DNA from: Paraphoma chrysanthemicola
Taxonomy: Eukaryota > Ascomycota > Dothideomycetes > Pleosporales > Phaeosphaeriaceae
Length of the DNA stretch: 64,000 nucleotides
Reading direction: 5' to 3'
NCBI GenBank assembly: GCA_020744225.1
Contig: JAGMWG010000003.1
Location: 620,001 to 684,000, forward strand
Translations under genes and position numbers: made by a program
Notes under the pieces: model-generated
Databases searched by the model: none
The model's input: the letters and a program-made list of their open reading frames with translations, nothing else
Told to the model about the DNA's origin: nothing
Shown here: positions 47,185 to 58,364 of the stretch, piece after piece
How the letters are laid out: the number at the start of each line of letters is the position of its first letter
Position numbering within the stretch: the first letter of the stretch is position 1

Positions 47185-48366
47185 TCAAAAGTCTTTCTGG
47201 TATTGTCTCAGTGTACACTCTTGCAGGGCTGCCGCTTCTGATTGTGAACCTACGTCCAGGAAGGTCAGTATACGGAGCCAAACAAAACTGTTTCGGGATA
47301 ATCTACCATTCACACTTAAGTCGCCGTGTATCTCATCTAGCCCTAGGGATATAGTAGCGTCGCGCGAATTAAGGGCCTCAAGGGGGGTATTGGGGGCTGG
47401 CGTATGTGTCTTGTACACTCTAGTGGTGGCCTGGGTAATATCGGAGCCTGGCAGCTTTCCCGACAGTAATGAAGTAGGCAGTGGCGATACGACTGGACAT
47501 CCTGCCCGCGTTTTGTCACGCAGAGACAGCCGCTGCGCGTTCTTAAGGATCGGACATCCGGCGGTGACAAGGACCATTGTGAGCTCCGCCATACAGATGA
47601 GACTCAGCTCCGAGAGAAGCCAGGTATAGTCGCCACCCTCCAGAACGCGGAGTCTCCAGCACATCCCTAAAAGTCCGATGATGGCCGCGAGAGCACCACT
47701 TGCAAAGACTGCAAGCGCTCCGAGTTTCGTCCATACATCTGTGTGTAGGCGCAAGACGCACCACACAGGTACCAGGAAAGTCTCGATGTCGGACATTGTG
47801 TTCAAGATTCCGACCGCGATGCTGACTCCGTCCCAGTCCATGCAGCGCCCCTTCACCTCCGCATGCCAAATCTTTTCGCGCGGCAAGCAAGTGAACATGT
47901 AGAGCATCATAATCGTGATGTAGGCCATGGCGTTGGCGATGAGAGATATCGTGATGACCCACCAGGCAGCGTCTCGCATAGGACCCGGAGCGAAGAACGT
48001 CTTCAGCTGGAGGAAGACGGATGTCTTTGCGAGTCCTCCAGAGAGAGCATAAACAACGCAAATGATATTGAGGCGGTAACTGATTTCTGCGAGCTGACTC
48101 TTCTCGACATCTTCCCAGTGTTGTGCCATGATTCTGGCATTCGTGCCGATCAGGGCGGCGTGGACAACGGTGGTCAACCAGGCCAGGTAGGCGAAGACAT
48201 CCTCCACACGAACTCTGCGGAGTCGCCGGCAGACGTAGATACGCGCGATTACGAACGGCAGAGGAAAGAGTTGAAGGAGCAGGGCCGTTATAATGACGGC
48301 TGAGCCTAGTCTTTGGTGAGAATCCCAATCGTTTGCCGCGTTATGGCTGGGACCTTGCGAGTCCAT
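47185..48366 (-). CDS. PTH11-like seven-transmembrane protein (fungal rhodopsin-like domain), 393 aa
   Basis: Plasma-membrane protein of the large fungal PTH11-related family, whose founding member senses surfaces during appressorium formation. Seven hydrophobic segments: about 22-42, 57-77, 98-120, 133-155, 180-202, 214-234 and 252-272 (VIITALLLQLFPLPFVIARI; WWVITISLIANAMAYITIMM; ELSLICMAELTMVLVTAGC). The R-[VI]-x-[VI]-E-D motif of this family appears as RRVRVEDVFAYLAW after TM1. No extracellular CFEM domain, so a short-form member. A 120-residue cytosolic tail follows; its last part may be altered by an undetected intron. Ligand unknown. Confidence 0.82.
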   Translation of the reverse strand: MDSQGPSHNAANDWDSHQRLGSAVIITALLLQLFPLPFVIARIYVCRRLRRVRVEDVFAYLAWLTTVVHAALIGTNARIMAQHWEDVEKSQLAEISYRLNIICVVYALSGGLAKTSVFLQLKTFFAPGPMRDAAWWVITISLIANAMAYITIMMLYMFTCLPREKIWHAEVKGRCMDWDGVSIAVGILNTMSDIETFLVPVWCVLRLHTDVWTKLGALAVFASGALAAIIGLLGMCWRLRVLEGGDYTWLLSELSLICMAELTMVLVTAGCPILKNAQRLSLRDKTRAGCPVVSPLPTSLLSGKLPGSDITQATTRVYKTHTPAPNTPLEALNSRDATISLGLDEIHGDLSVNGRLSRNSFVWLRILTFLDVGSQSEAAALQECTLRQYQKDF

Positions 48367-49962
48367 CCTTGTTGGTCGCCGCTAGGTAGGTGAGGTGCGC
48401 AATATGTCCGGAATGAGGATATGGTGAGGGGTAGAGGAGTGTCGGGAAACTTTTCTGTGGGTGGGCCAAAAGTAATTTGGGTGGCTAAAACACGAGGACA
48501 ATTTGCCGTGATACAGCGATATAGAGAATTACAGCAGCCCCGTCGCCCAGGACAACGGGAAACCTGTTATAGAAGAACAACGGAAAAAGGTGAGAAAGAT
48601 GTTGAAGTGAATGTGAAATAAAGTATAGTGGCAGACGGGGATTTACGCAAAATATTTATACTATTGTAGTACCTAAGTCGCCGCAAACAGTAGCCTCTCA
48701 TGCGTCGCTCCAGAAGTCATATGGCCTATTCACTTGCTTCTGTTGCAGAGAACTGCTCCATGAGTTCGACCTGTGGACAGCAACAAATAGCACGTGGAAT
48801 TAATTGCCCATGCTGTCCAATTGATGCTTGCTCAGTACCTGGATATGCAGCAGCAAAAGCTGTGGGCGATCTTGAGTCGGCGGTAATCGCAGCTTTGCCG
48901 ATGTTGCATGACTACATTGCAGTGGCTTCGCACGTGGGAACATGAGGGTGGGTGAAGGAGAGACGCGTCATGCTAGAACGCTGGTTCGATTTTAGTGTCT
49001 CGGCAACCACGTGACGCCCGTCAGTCCCAGTTCAAATCTGTGCGCAGCAGTCACATCCACTTCTTCACGGACCCTCATAAAAGTATACATTGTCGCATCA
49101 ATCCCATGGCTCTCCACCACTTATTGTGTCTAACTTCAAGAGCATGCATACCAGGACATTGGCGTAATCTTCGATTCTGTTGTTAGCATCGAGTTCGCGC
49201 GGTATTCGTCAAGAAGATTAGAAATACAATAATGCTGTCTGGAGTCCGATATATTTGGGGCACCGACTGTATTGCCAAAGTGTGTTGAAATCGCATTCTC
49301 AAGGTCGCGCGTCGCAAGGATGGCGTCGTCACCATGAACGTGGCTCATCGACTCTTCAACTTGCTCTCTTCTCCCTTCGACGGATATCTAAAGCTTGTCG
49401 CATCATACCTAGTCATCACTCGCGGACCCGAATTATTGCGCGACATGGTCTCACTAGGTATTTCCAGCGTCAAGGCGGCGGAAAAGGTAAGTCGGTAGGT
49501 GTATCGGTGTCTCGCTCTTTCGGTCAGTGGAAGGCCGACCAGCGTCATTTGCGGAGGATCGGTGCCTCGGAAGCCTCGTGGCTGTGCCACCAAATCCTTT
49601 CGCATCCTCTCACGCAACAGCAACCATCGCTGCTACTCTAAGCGTCGGTTAGACAGCCAATTGCCAGAGCGATAGGACTGCTCAGGGGTCTAGACCACTC
49701 GCGCGGGGCCCTGTTTTCCCCCGACATAGACACTAGTCGGCAGCCCGATGACTACTGAACACACCTGCTAGACGAAGTTGCTCCGGGCAAATTTGCGATC
49801 ATGAATTACAATAAAACGCAGCCGCCTTTGCTACTACACGGCATCCTCGCTCAGACATCGCGTATTCTCCCATCGATAACTTGAACACAAAAGATAGTGA
49901 TTCTGCAAGGCACCTGGCCAGTAGACATAACAAAAACTTGAGAAGAACGTTTCGGCACCGAC
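48367..49962. other. intergenic, no supported gene
   Basis: About 1.6 kb. Several short frames (for example 49255-49641) overlap antisense frames and lack motifs. No tRNA or repeat was recognised. Confidence 0.45.
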
Positions 49963-51005
49963 ATGGCTTCACAACTAGTAGGTTCAACTGTTAATTTACA
50001 ACGGCAGGTCTAACAAGTAACAGAATCGAGGTCCTCCATACCTCCCAACAACATGGGCTCTCGGCGGCCGAGCCACGAAAACCGTTGACATTCCCATCAC
50101 CGCCGTGTTCCTAGCGCTTTACATAGGGAGCGCAGCGTGGCACATGACCATCTTCCAAAAGAACAATAAGCGCGGCCACAAATTCATCTTCAGTGCCGTC
50201 CTCTTCGGTGCGCGGATTCCGAGGTCAACACATGCTCTGAATGAACTAACCTCAAACAGGCTTCTCCATGTCCCGCATCGTCACCTGCGCCCTTCGCATC
50301 GCCACCATTTGCACGCCTCAAAATTCCAACCTCGCGATCGCTGCTGCCGTCTTTGTCGCAGCAGCTGTGCTCCTCATCTACATCATCAATCTCCTCTGGT
50401 CGCAACGTATCCTGCGCTCTCTGCACCCGAAGCTAGGCTGGCATCGCGCGACAAAGATAGTGTTCGTCGCGCTGTACGTCGTGACGTTTTGCACACTCGT
50501 GATGAACATCACAGTCACAGTGCAAAACTTCTACACTCTGCGACCACGAACCAAGTTCATCGACCGCGCGGTCCAACTGTACGGACAGACGTTCTTGGCA
50601 GTTGTGAGCTCGTTGCCGTACTTTATCGTGGGACTTGCATTGGTGTTGCCACGCCGAACGCCGGCAGAGAAGTTCGGAGCAGGCAAACACAGTGTCAAGA
50701 TTGCTATATTACTTGCCGGGACGACGCTCGTCACACTGGGCGCATGGTATCGTTGCGCGACGACATGGCAGACCCCTGTTCCGAGGACACGCCCACTACC
50801 CGCGTACTTTGCGAAGCCGGCTTTCTACATTTTCAACTTTGGCGTGGAGATCTTGACGGTATACATGTATGCGATTATGAGGGTGGATCTAAGGTTCCAT
50901 GTGCCCAACGGGGCGAAGGGCCCGGGAAGTTACGAGAAAATGGCGACGGAAGGAGAGGGGGAGTTGACGGATGTGCAGACGCAGGAGCTGAAGGAAGATG
51001 CGTAG
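49963..51005 (+). CDS. multi-pass membrane protein, DUF3112-type, 314 aa
   Basis: Three exons: 49963-49977 (only MASQL), 50024-50207 and 50260-51005. The tiny first exon is supported by phase and by the family-like sequence it joins (NRGPPYLPTTWALGGRATKT...DIPITAVFLALYIG). The next landmarks are KRGHKFIFS, FSMSRIVTCALRIA, NLAIAAAVFVAAAVLLIYIINLLWSQRILR and HPKLGWHR, which I recall from the fungal DUF3112 family. About seven hydrophobic spans; hydrophilic C-terminus ending TQELKEDA. Function not known. Exon 1 could be wrong; exons 2-3 are secure. Confidence 0.75.
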
Positions 51006-52272
51006 AGGTGTTAATAATTTAGATCATATGATTAGATAGACATTAATTGCTGCGAAGCTCATGTTTTCCACTTCTATAATACAACCATTGCATACTTCGA
51101 TGTGCTCCTACCTTCACTAAGTGCCTTGCCCAGACCAGAGTCATATAAAGAAGATCCTTGACCGGTCCCTCCTTCGCCTACCGCGAGTCATCATCTTCTT
51201 TTTTTTCTCGCCAAACTTTGATAGTCAGATCAATCTCAGCATTCGCTCTGGCAGTTCAACGAGCCGACAACACACTCGCGCAATTTGAATGGAAACACAT
51301 AGAAGACGATGAAAAGCAAACTCATGAAGCGAGTTTCGAACCCGGCACCCTGCGATCGCAACAAAAATAACACAAGCACCGTTCGGGTTGACTTACATCC
51401 ACTCTAGATGGACGAAGTGACTAATCGTACTACAGCTTACACGCAGGAACAGCTAGCTCCTACTAGGCACTTGTGTTATGGTATATGCAGGAATATTCGC
51501 AATATATAGTATGGTTGAAAAGGCATTGTGGGGAAATTACTACAACTGTTGCGTCATAGGCCGCGTAGGTGAAAGCGCGCGCATCCCTCCTTGTGCCGAA
51601 GCTGAGGTTCTCATTCATATGACCCTTGAGATTTCATCTTTCATGACTTTGTACGGACCCAGAGACATTCAAGCTATGTGAAGGTCCATAAGTCTCCGCG
51701 ACACTATGCACATATTCTTCTAACGTGCGAGCTCTGCCATCAGCCCGACAATTTATATAATGTAAGCCTAGCGAGAATTCGAAGCGGTTCGAGCTCTACG
51801 AGTCTTACTCTATAGCATTTGACAACCATGGTGATTTCTTACCAGTCGCATCAGCCCATGCTACGTTTCGTCTCTTGCTTGCCTCTCTTCCGCTTGATGC
51901 TAAACCTAAATACTGTGGTTTGCCCTCCTCCGCATCACCTTGCGCTGTTCAGCAAGTTCATCCCTGTGCAACGCTGCCTTTGTGTGCCAAGAAGTGATCT
52001 CGTTGGGAAGGACGCGAACACTGTTCTGTGGTAAAGACATATCGGCAGTTGAGTTGATTGACCCGGGATTTTGAAACGTACGAGCGGGAGCGGGATTTGG
52101 GATTGATGTACAGGAAACATTTGGATACTCATAAGGATCCATACTTTTGATGTCTTGTTGGACCTGAAGGGCGATGTGATAGTTGCTGGTCGCAATGCAG
52201 GCGCTAAGGAAGCGACTGGTCGATGGTGAGACCCATTGTTGAGGATATGGCCAGTGTTTGCATCCATTGCTC
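51006..52272. other. intergenic, no supported gene
   Basis: About 1.27 kb, partly AT-rich. A tRNA T-arm-like string occurs near 51330 but no full tRNA can be folded around it. Other short frames lack support. Confidence 0.45.
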
Positions 52273-53136
52273 ATGCACGATAGGTACTATGACTCGCAGA
52301 CCTTATCAGACATTCTGATTCGGTACGGCAATCATGGTGAGCGAACGTTCTTCGGTCACAAACTCCTGCTCGCAACGAAGGCGCGATGGTTCGAGGCCGC
52401 GTTCACGGGAGGCTTTGCCGTATGTAGTACCCGGGCAATGACGGTGACATCGCTGACACTAGGACAGGAAGCCACTCACAACGAGATGACTCTGAAGGAC
52501 GACGATCCGGAAACCGTCGAAGCCATGTTCAAGTTGGCGTATGACCAGAAGATCGATCTACCAAATGGCAATCCTCCCACCGAGAATGCAGTCTTCGCCG
52601 TGGCATTGTTCAAGACCGCAGACAAGTATGATTACCAGGAGCTCGAGGTTAAGACATTGAACATGTTAGGGGAGTGGATCAACGCTGTCATCGATGCATT
52701 CAACAAGCAGCATGGCGATGCTGCGCTACAGAGCCTCCTCCGCGCCTTGAACGCCGTGTACGTGTACGAGGAAGAGACGTCTAATACACGGTCCATGATC
52801 AAAATGTGTTTGATGAGCGTGATCTTCAAGCATGAGTCCACCACCCCTCTTGGGACGCCAAGCTTACACTCGGATCTGGTCAACGCAGCTGCCGCCAAGA
52901 TTCCAGAGTTCGGACGGGATCTCTATCTCGGGATGGTGGAGCGGCGAGACAGTATGAGCAACGATACAGCATGCGCAAATCTCGACATCGAAGCCCCGGT
53001 AAGGTGCCCAACGTGTAATGAGATCTGGTCTCTATACATCGCGTACCTAGATGATATTGAGGGCTGCTGCTGGGAGTGTGGAGTTTCTCGCGAGGACTGG
53101 CGCCCATATGTGGTGAAGCCTTGCCTGTTAGGTTAA
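52273..53136 (+). CDS. BTB/POZ-domain protein with C-terminal CxxC pairs, 271 aa
   Basis: Two exons, 52273-52419 and 52468-53136. The 48 nt intron (GTATGT ... GCTGACACTAGGACAG) is in frame, and its removal restores the BTB core: SDILIRYG...FFGHKLLLATKARWFEAAFTGGFA then EATHNEMTLKDDDPETVEAMFKLAYDQ. BTB domains dimerise and often recruit Cul3 ligases. The C-terminus has two CxxC pairs (CPTCNEIW, CCWECGV) that could hold one zinc ion. The ATG at 52273 is the first in frame; an upstream exon cannot be excluded. Cytosolic or nuclear; partners unknown. Confidence 0.78.
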   Translation: MHDRYYDSQTLSDILIRYGNHGERTFFGHKLLLATKARWFEAAFTGGFAVCSTRAMTVTSLTLGQEATHNEMTLKDDDPETVEAMFKLAYDQKIDLPNGNPPTENAVFAVALFKTADKYDYQELEVKTLNMLGEWINAVIDAFNKQHGDAALQSLLRALNAVYVYEEETSNTRSMIKMCLMSVIFKHESTTPLGTPSLHSDLVNAAAAKIPEFGRDLYLGMVERRDSMSNDTACANLDIEAPVRCPTCNEIWSLYIAYLDDIEGCCWECGVSREDWRPYVVKPCLLG

Positions 53137-53439
53137 AGGAAGCAGCGAAGGGTAGGCCATACACGAGGGCTGGCGATCCATTCAATCCAGATGTAATGTA
53201 GAAGACTGTAAGCACGGTTTGACATTTGCGTAGCATCAAATCAACATGTCAACAATCTGCCCCTCTTTTGTACAGTTACCGCGGAGAATTGCTGCCAGCA
53301 GCTTGGGCTGAATGATCACGTCGCGACAGCGGACATTGCGAACGGGAGATGTGTTGTTGCGTGCCTTAATATCTGCGACATAGGGAAGGTTTCGAGAACG
53401 ACGTGCTCAGACATGCGAAGTTAGACATGGCGTCGCGTC
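53137..53439. other. intergenic
   Basis: 3' flank of the BTB gene; no coding evidence. Confidence 0.4.
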
Positions 53440-54000
53440 GTAGTTATGATGGTGATGAGGACGCGTGAAGGCGCGACGCGAGGTCGCCGAAGGAGGCCAG
53501 CGCGTTCCGAGCCGACCGAGAAAGGGGTGAGGTCAACCACCACACTCTTTTCGTGCATCTCCGACACCCACAGCCCAGTGGTTGCAGCTGAGCCCACCAC
53601 ACAAAAACGCTCAGCCTACCACGTCGCGCCAAGATGACCACCAAAACTTTGAGCCGACCACGCCGACCAAGAACTTATTTCTTACGCAACACGTTCTTAA
53701 CGTGTTCTAGTAGAAACCTAATAAGAACTTATTAAGAACACGTTGTAAACACGTTAGGGTTAGTTTAGGGAAGAGTTAGAGCTAAGGTTAGAGTATTTAG
53801 GGAAAGGTTAGAGCTAGGGAAGAGTTATTCTAGCAGTAAAAGTGTAGTATATAGTAAAAATAAAGAGCCCACCACGAATAACATAAAACGACCAACGCTA
53901 AGTGTTGACGAAAACTCCGGTGGTGCCCCGAGCGTCCGCCGTGGTGGCCCGAACTGTATGCACCCACAGCCCACGCACGATCTAAATAGCGATGTCTTTA
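53440..54000. repeat. repeat island: palindromes and degenerate TTAGGG-like units
   Basis: A GC-rich left part with repeated CCACCA/GACCAC words is followed by AT-rich DNA. At 53688-53706 two 8-bp arms AACACGTT/AACGTGTT form a perfect hairpin with a CTT loop. AAGAACTTATT occurs twice (about 53670 and 53724). From 53755 to 53835 the sequence is built of imperfect tandem units related to TTAGGGAAGAGTTAGAGCTA. The 13-mer CACCCACAGCCCA occurs near both ends (about 53566 and 53958) as a direct repeat. It could be a small non-autonomous transposon or a decayed insertion. No coding sequence. Confidence 0.5.
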
Positions 54001-55805
54001 GCGCTGTATCTTCCATGATGCTCAATATCACAGCTTGTACTCGTTCTTGCTGTCATACAAGCCACGAATACGAAGCACAGCTCAGGATGACCTGGAAAGG
54101 GCAGCACTCATCCAAATTGTTCACTCCACACGCTGATAACCAGTCAACACCTGTTTTCCAGCTGAAACAAAGTCCAGAGAAATGTATGTCTTGCTCTTTC
54201 GAATCTGTAACACCGTGATTGTCTTTTTGTTCTTCTCCGAAATAATTGTGGTGCAGCTATCCAATGACAATGGTCTATTTTACGATCCATCGCCACAAAT
54301 GCACATTGACTAATCGGGCAAATGAGATATGAGCATGGGTTTGATCGAAAAAATCCAGACAAGCGCGCGGACATCGAGTGGGTCATGATAAATTTCGAGG
54401 ACAGAGGAACAGGACACATGGATCTCCCACATCCAGCTTTTACTGGATGCGCATAGCGCGATAGTGGAATAGTGGCAATATCAAGCTCGCCAAGGAAGAT
54501 TTATACTTAATGGCTTTAGTGGACTCAGGAAGGCTATACAATCACTTGGCAAGCATGATTTGCAAGCGTGGACACTCCTTTCCTGCTGGAACCGACATGT
54601 ACCACCCTGTTAGCAGTCTTCTACCCGCTTTTGAGAAATTGAGGAACTAGGTCGTGTTGAACTGATGCGCGGCGGAAGCATAAAGTCTCATTGAAGAAGG
54701 GGTTTTGGCTGGCAAACTATCATCAACCCTGGGCAATTTCGACGATGCACTAAGCCTATGGCAATGCGCGCAAAGAACGAACCCATAATATTTCATCTCA
54801 GTATTATCGAGTTCAGACCGGCAGAATTCATCGCCCTCTCCTGCGAATAATTTTGGAAAGACTGCGCAAAGCACGGTGATGTAAGGATGAAGGAAATTGG
54901 AAGCTCAGCATACTGAAGGATTTATATCCGAGGGCTCAGCGGGGCGGCGAGGCACGAAAATTGACTTGGCTAAATCTACATGTTATGCTGATCTGGACCT
55001 CCCGTATCCAGATGGGTAGGAGTAGTCGTTCATGCATAGAACGCAACATGATCAGAATCGCTTCAAAGCATGCCAGCAACAATCTCATTTCCACCGTGAA
55101 GGCTTGTCCTCATCAGGGTACGTTTGCAGATCTCCGAAAAGCAGGTCGACATTGGGCAGTTGTTCGCTCCTTCTGAGAACAGGGTGACGAAGACCACGCA
55201 TGAAGTTCGATGTTTTCTTTTGGGGGGAGGAAAGAGAACCTGTAGTCGTGGAGGAGACGTGAGATCAAGAGACGGATCGAAAGATTTTATACTCGGAGCA
55301 CCCAAAGCTGCGGCTTTCAAACTGCTCAAACGATAGAAAGTGTTACTACGTTATCGGAATATGTGTAAAATTCAGCATGACATTCTGGCGCCATGTTTGA
55401 TGTTTTCGCCATGAGCAGAATTGCTATGATCTCGACAATCACAATCAAAACAAGCACTACATTAGGTCCATGATCAGATTCACGAACGCCATGCTCATAC
55501 ATGTTCGAGAAGGTTGATTTGAGAAGTACAAGTCTAGACATGTTGAAGACGTACATGTTATTTTGGGACGAGGAGGCAGAAATTCATACATGGGTGCTGT
55601 GCGTCTTTTGGAAATTGAACAGAAGCATTGTTGTGGAGGAGAGGCGTTGAAATTGAGGTCCTGAAAGTATATATACCCCGATGGCACAAATAGCTAAACC
55701 TGCTATGACAAAGGGTCTGGCAAGAACCTTGCTATTGCTTTTCACAACATGTACATGCCCCTATCAATTCATCTCAATCCCGTATCCCTCCATTTCTACC
55801 ACCAA
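54001..55805. other. intergenic, no supported gene
   Basis: About 1.8 kb of unremarkable sequence. Frames up to about 90 codons occur on both strands without motifs. The right end is the 3' flank of the oxygenase gene. Confidence 0.45.
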
Positions 55806-57029
55806 TCATCGAACCCTCATCCCACCCCGTCTCTCCATACTCTCCCCTTCCGTCCCCTTACTCTTGTCCCACCCCTCCTTCTCCCTCCTCCCCAACGCCC
55901 GTCTCAAAATCCACTCTTTCGCCGTAACTTCCTCACCGCCTTCGTCCTCTCCGCCCTCTACCAAACTCTTCAACACAACATCATCCTCCGGGCGACAAAA
56001 GTACACCAAACTATACCTCGTCACGTTCCCCTGCTCGCCTGGCGGCGCAACCACGCGGTGGATATTCGAGCGCAAGATCCCAGATGAGAATTTGACGAGC
56101 GCGTCGCCGAGATTGACGATGCAATGTCCGGGGAGAGGGCGGACATATGTCCATCCATTTTCGCACAATTTGGTCTCGACATCTGTTGGTGGAGGAGTAT
56201 TCGACGCCGGTGGAGTAGGTGTGATAGTATCCGGCAATCGGACTTGCAAGCCGCCTAAACGATTGAAGAGAACAGTCACGCTCCCGAAGTCTGTATGTTC
56301 GCCCAACGCCACGCCTTTGAGCGATTGTTCTTGGGGCGGGGCTTTGACGAAGCGGATTTGGTCGCCTGATGTTGCGTTTAGACGGTGGAAGGCGGGTAAG
56401 CCGCCTTTTGCGCGCGCTGAAGGTACGAGTGGGAGACGAGAGGATACGAGTGAGGTTACGAGCATGCAGATAGCGTGGGAGGATTGGGAGTAGGATTTAT
56501 ATAGGTCGCGGTACGGGTTGAGGACAGCGGGGGAAGGGAGTGGTTGACTGAGGCCGAGGACGTCGTCTTTTGAGATCTGGACGGTCGATTAGCAAGATAA
56601 TAGCATTCGGCAATGGTAAAGACTGACGTTGTAAAACTCATTCCTGTCTCGAGTACCCTGCTTGTCGACGAAGCCTTCACCATAACCTTTGTAGCCAAAG
56701 TAACTTCCCTGGTCCTTGAAATCGTACTTAATCTTCTCTTGCACATCCAAGTCGTAGAAGCCCTTCATAACTTGGAACAACCTGTCCGCATCCTCGAGCA
56801 ATGCTTCGCCGTCGATGGATTGTTGCGTGCTTGAGGTGCGTAGGTCAAGGTAAAAGAAGCCCAGATCACAGCACGCCTTCCAACACCTCTCTTCCTCCGC
56901 AGAGTCATGCTGGAGTAGCTTTTCAAGCGAGATGCGAAGCAGCGGTGCAGTCGGGATGTTGCCTGGAAATGGAGGTAAGTCCGGGAAGGTGTCGCGCTGT
57001 GGCGAAGGCGAGCGGTCGGAGTGAGGCAT
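55806..57029 (-). CDS. 2-oxoglutarate/Fe(II)-dependent oxygenase, isopenicillin-N-synthase-like, 390 aa
   Basis: Two exons, 57029-56628 and 56576-55806, with a 51 nt intron. The N-terminal DIOX_N-type half contains ERCWKACCDLGFFYLDL and GSYFGYKGYGEGFVDKQG; the C-terminal jelly roll has the iron triad His228, Asp230 (GEHTDFGSVTVLF) and His307 (NIHRVV), and the 2-oxoglutarate anchor Arg321-x-Ser323 (RYSLVYF). All needed residues are present. Such enzymes hydroxylate or desaturate small molecules, often in secondary metabolism or detoxification; the substrate cannot be inferred. No signal peptide. Family identification is secure. Confidence 0.88.
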
Positions 57030-57563
57030 TCTCAGGAAATATATATATCTTCAATCAGGAACTATGTGGAAGTAGTGACAGTCCTGCTCAAGGATCAGGA
57101 ACATCTTGAGTGCCAGATCCGAAGCATGAGATAGATGGACAGACGAAGCCGCGGTTGACGTCCAAAACGCGGGGTAGCGGCGGGAGCTAGTGATACTAGA
57201 GCATTTGACAAAACGACGTTGAGATACAAAGACAAGATCAAGACATGTGCACCATGCAAACATACGAGGCACGAAGTTCAAGGAGATGCAATTCATTAAC
57301 TATCCACAATGTAGCTCCGAGTATCCAACCCTTGGGCCACCCTGCCGACAATCTTGACATCAAGAGCGATGATCAAGGCTGCGACATGGCGACCAGTCAA
57401 GTGAAGGATGAAAAGTTATGAACACAATTTAATATGAAGCGGCCGTCCAGAAACAAACTCCCAAGGTGCATTGTACAAGTAGAAGATTGAGTGCGGCCTG
57501 GTAACGGTCAGATGAGGCAAGGTGATGTAGTGTTTGATGGGACTCACCATTGACTAGATGCAT
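57030..57563. other. intergenic, promoter of oxygenase and 3' flank of hex1
   Basis: About 530 bp; includes the hex1 3' untranslated region. No coding evidence. Confidence 0.5.
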
Positions 57564-58364
57564 CTACAACCTAGAGCCGTGAACGACCTTGTAGTCGACA
57601 GCCATCTCAAGACCATCGTCGTTGATGACGAGGATGCGGACGCTGCCCCGGCCGTTGTCGAAGGACTCTGTGAGGCGAGACAGGAGGGCGGACTGGTCGA
57701 GGACGGGAAGGCCCTGCTTGACATCACCAGACTCGGTCATGGCGACGACGCGACCATCCTCACGGATGTCAAGAACACGGTACTGCTTGAAGACAGGACC
57801 AAGCATGTTCTGGACAACGACGGAAGGAGCGGGGTTGGAGATGAAGCTGGACTCCTCATGGAGCTGCTTGGTGAAGAGGTCAACACCGAGGTAACGGTGC
57901 TGGCCAGTCTGCGAGGAGGTGGTGATGCGGATGACCTGGCAAGGGCGGCCCTGGAGGATCAGGAGATCGCCAATGCGGATGTGGTGGCAGGGGATGGTGA
58001 TGGTGTTGGGGGAAGCCATCTTGCGTGCGGTAGCTGGGGCGGCTGGGATGGCTGGGGCGGAGGAACGGGGAGCTGGTGCGTAGTTGGAAGAGCTGTTGAC
58101 ACGGACGACGCGCTCGACAGGGGCTCCGGACTGGACGGGGCGGGAAGGAGGGTGGGCAGGGATGGCAGTGGTGTACTTTTCCTTGACAACTACTTCCTCA
58201 CGGAGATCGTCGTACTTGGAGCCGGTGTGGGAGTGCTCAGTCGAGTAGTGCTGGTGGCGGTGGGGGTGGATGGGGTGAGCTACGCGGTCGGCGACCTTGT
58301 GAGCTGCTTTGGAGATGCCTTGACGGAACGAGTGGTAGTGACCGTCGTCGTCGTAATATCCCAT
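57564..58364 (-). CDS. hex1: Woronin body major protein Hex1, core form (266 aa)
   Basis: Self-assembles into the crystalline core of Woronin bodies, peroxisome-derived organelles that plug septal pores after hyphal damage and during cell death. The sequence is unmistakable: NTITIPCHHIRIGDLLILQGRPCQ, QHRYLGVDLFTKQLHEESSFISNPAPS, LGPVFKQYRVLDIREDG, ending MAVDYKVVHGSRL with the peroxisomal targeting signal SRL. The ATG at 58364 (MGYYDDDGHYHSFRQG) is the usual start of the short form; residues 20-110 are a His/Pro/Ala-rich linker. The coding frame continues upstream without a stop, so a longer isoform is likely (next entry). Confidence 0.95.
   Translation of the reverse strand: MGYYDDDGHYHSFRQGISKAAHKVADRVAHPIHPHRHQHYSTEHSHTGSKYDDLREEVVVKEKYTTAIPAHPPSRPVQSGAPVERVVRVNSSSNYAPAPRSSAPAIPAAPATARKMASPNTITIPCHHIRIGDLLILQGRPCQVIRITTSSQTGQHRYLGVDLFTKQLHEESSFISNPAPSVVVQNMLGPVFKQYRVLDIREDGRVVAMTESGDVKQGLPVLDQSALLSRLTESFDNGRGSVRILVINDDGLEMAVDYKVVHGSRL

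Noticed and set aside
51310..51375. tRNA T-arm-like string (minus strand GGTTCGAAA)
   Set aside because: Only a four-pair T stem forms; no acceptor stem, D-arm or anticodon arm could be folded at the right distances.
53750..53840. Telomere or chromosome end
   Set aside because: TTAGGG units are few, degenerate and internal, with genes on both sides; at most an interstitial tract.
55681..56493. Plus-strand frame of 270 codons
   Set aside because: Antisense of the 2OG-Fe(II) oxygenase exon, which has all catalytic residues.
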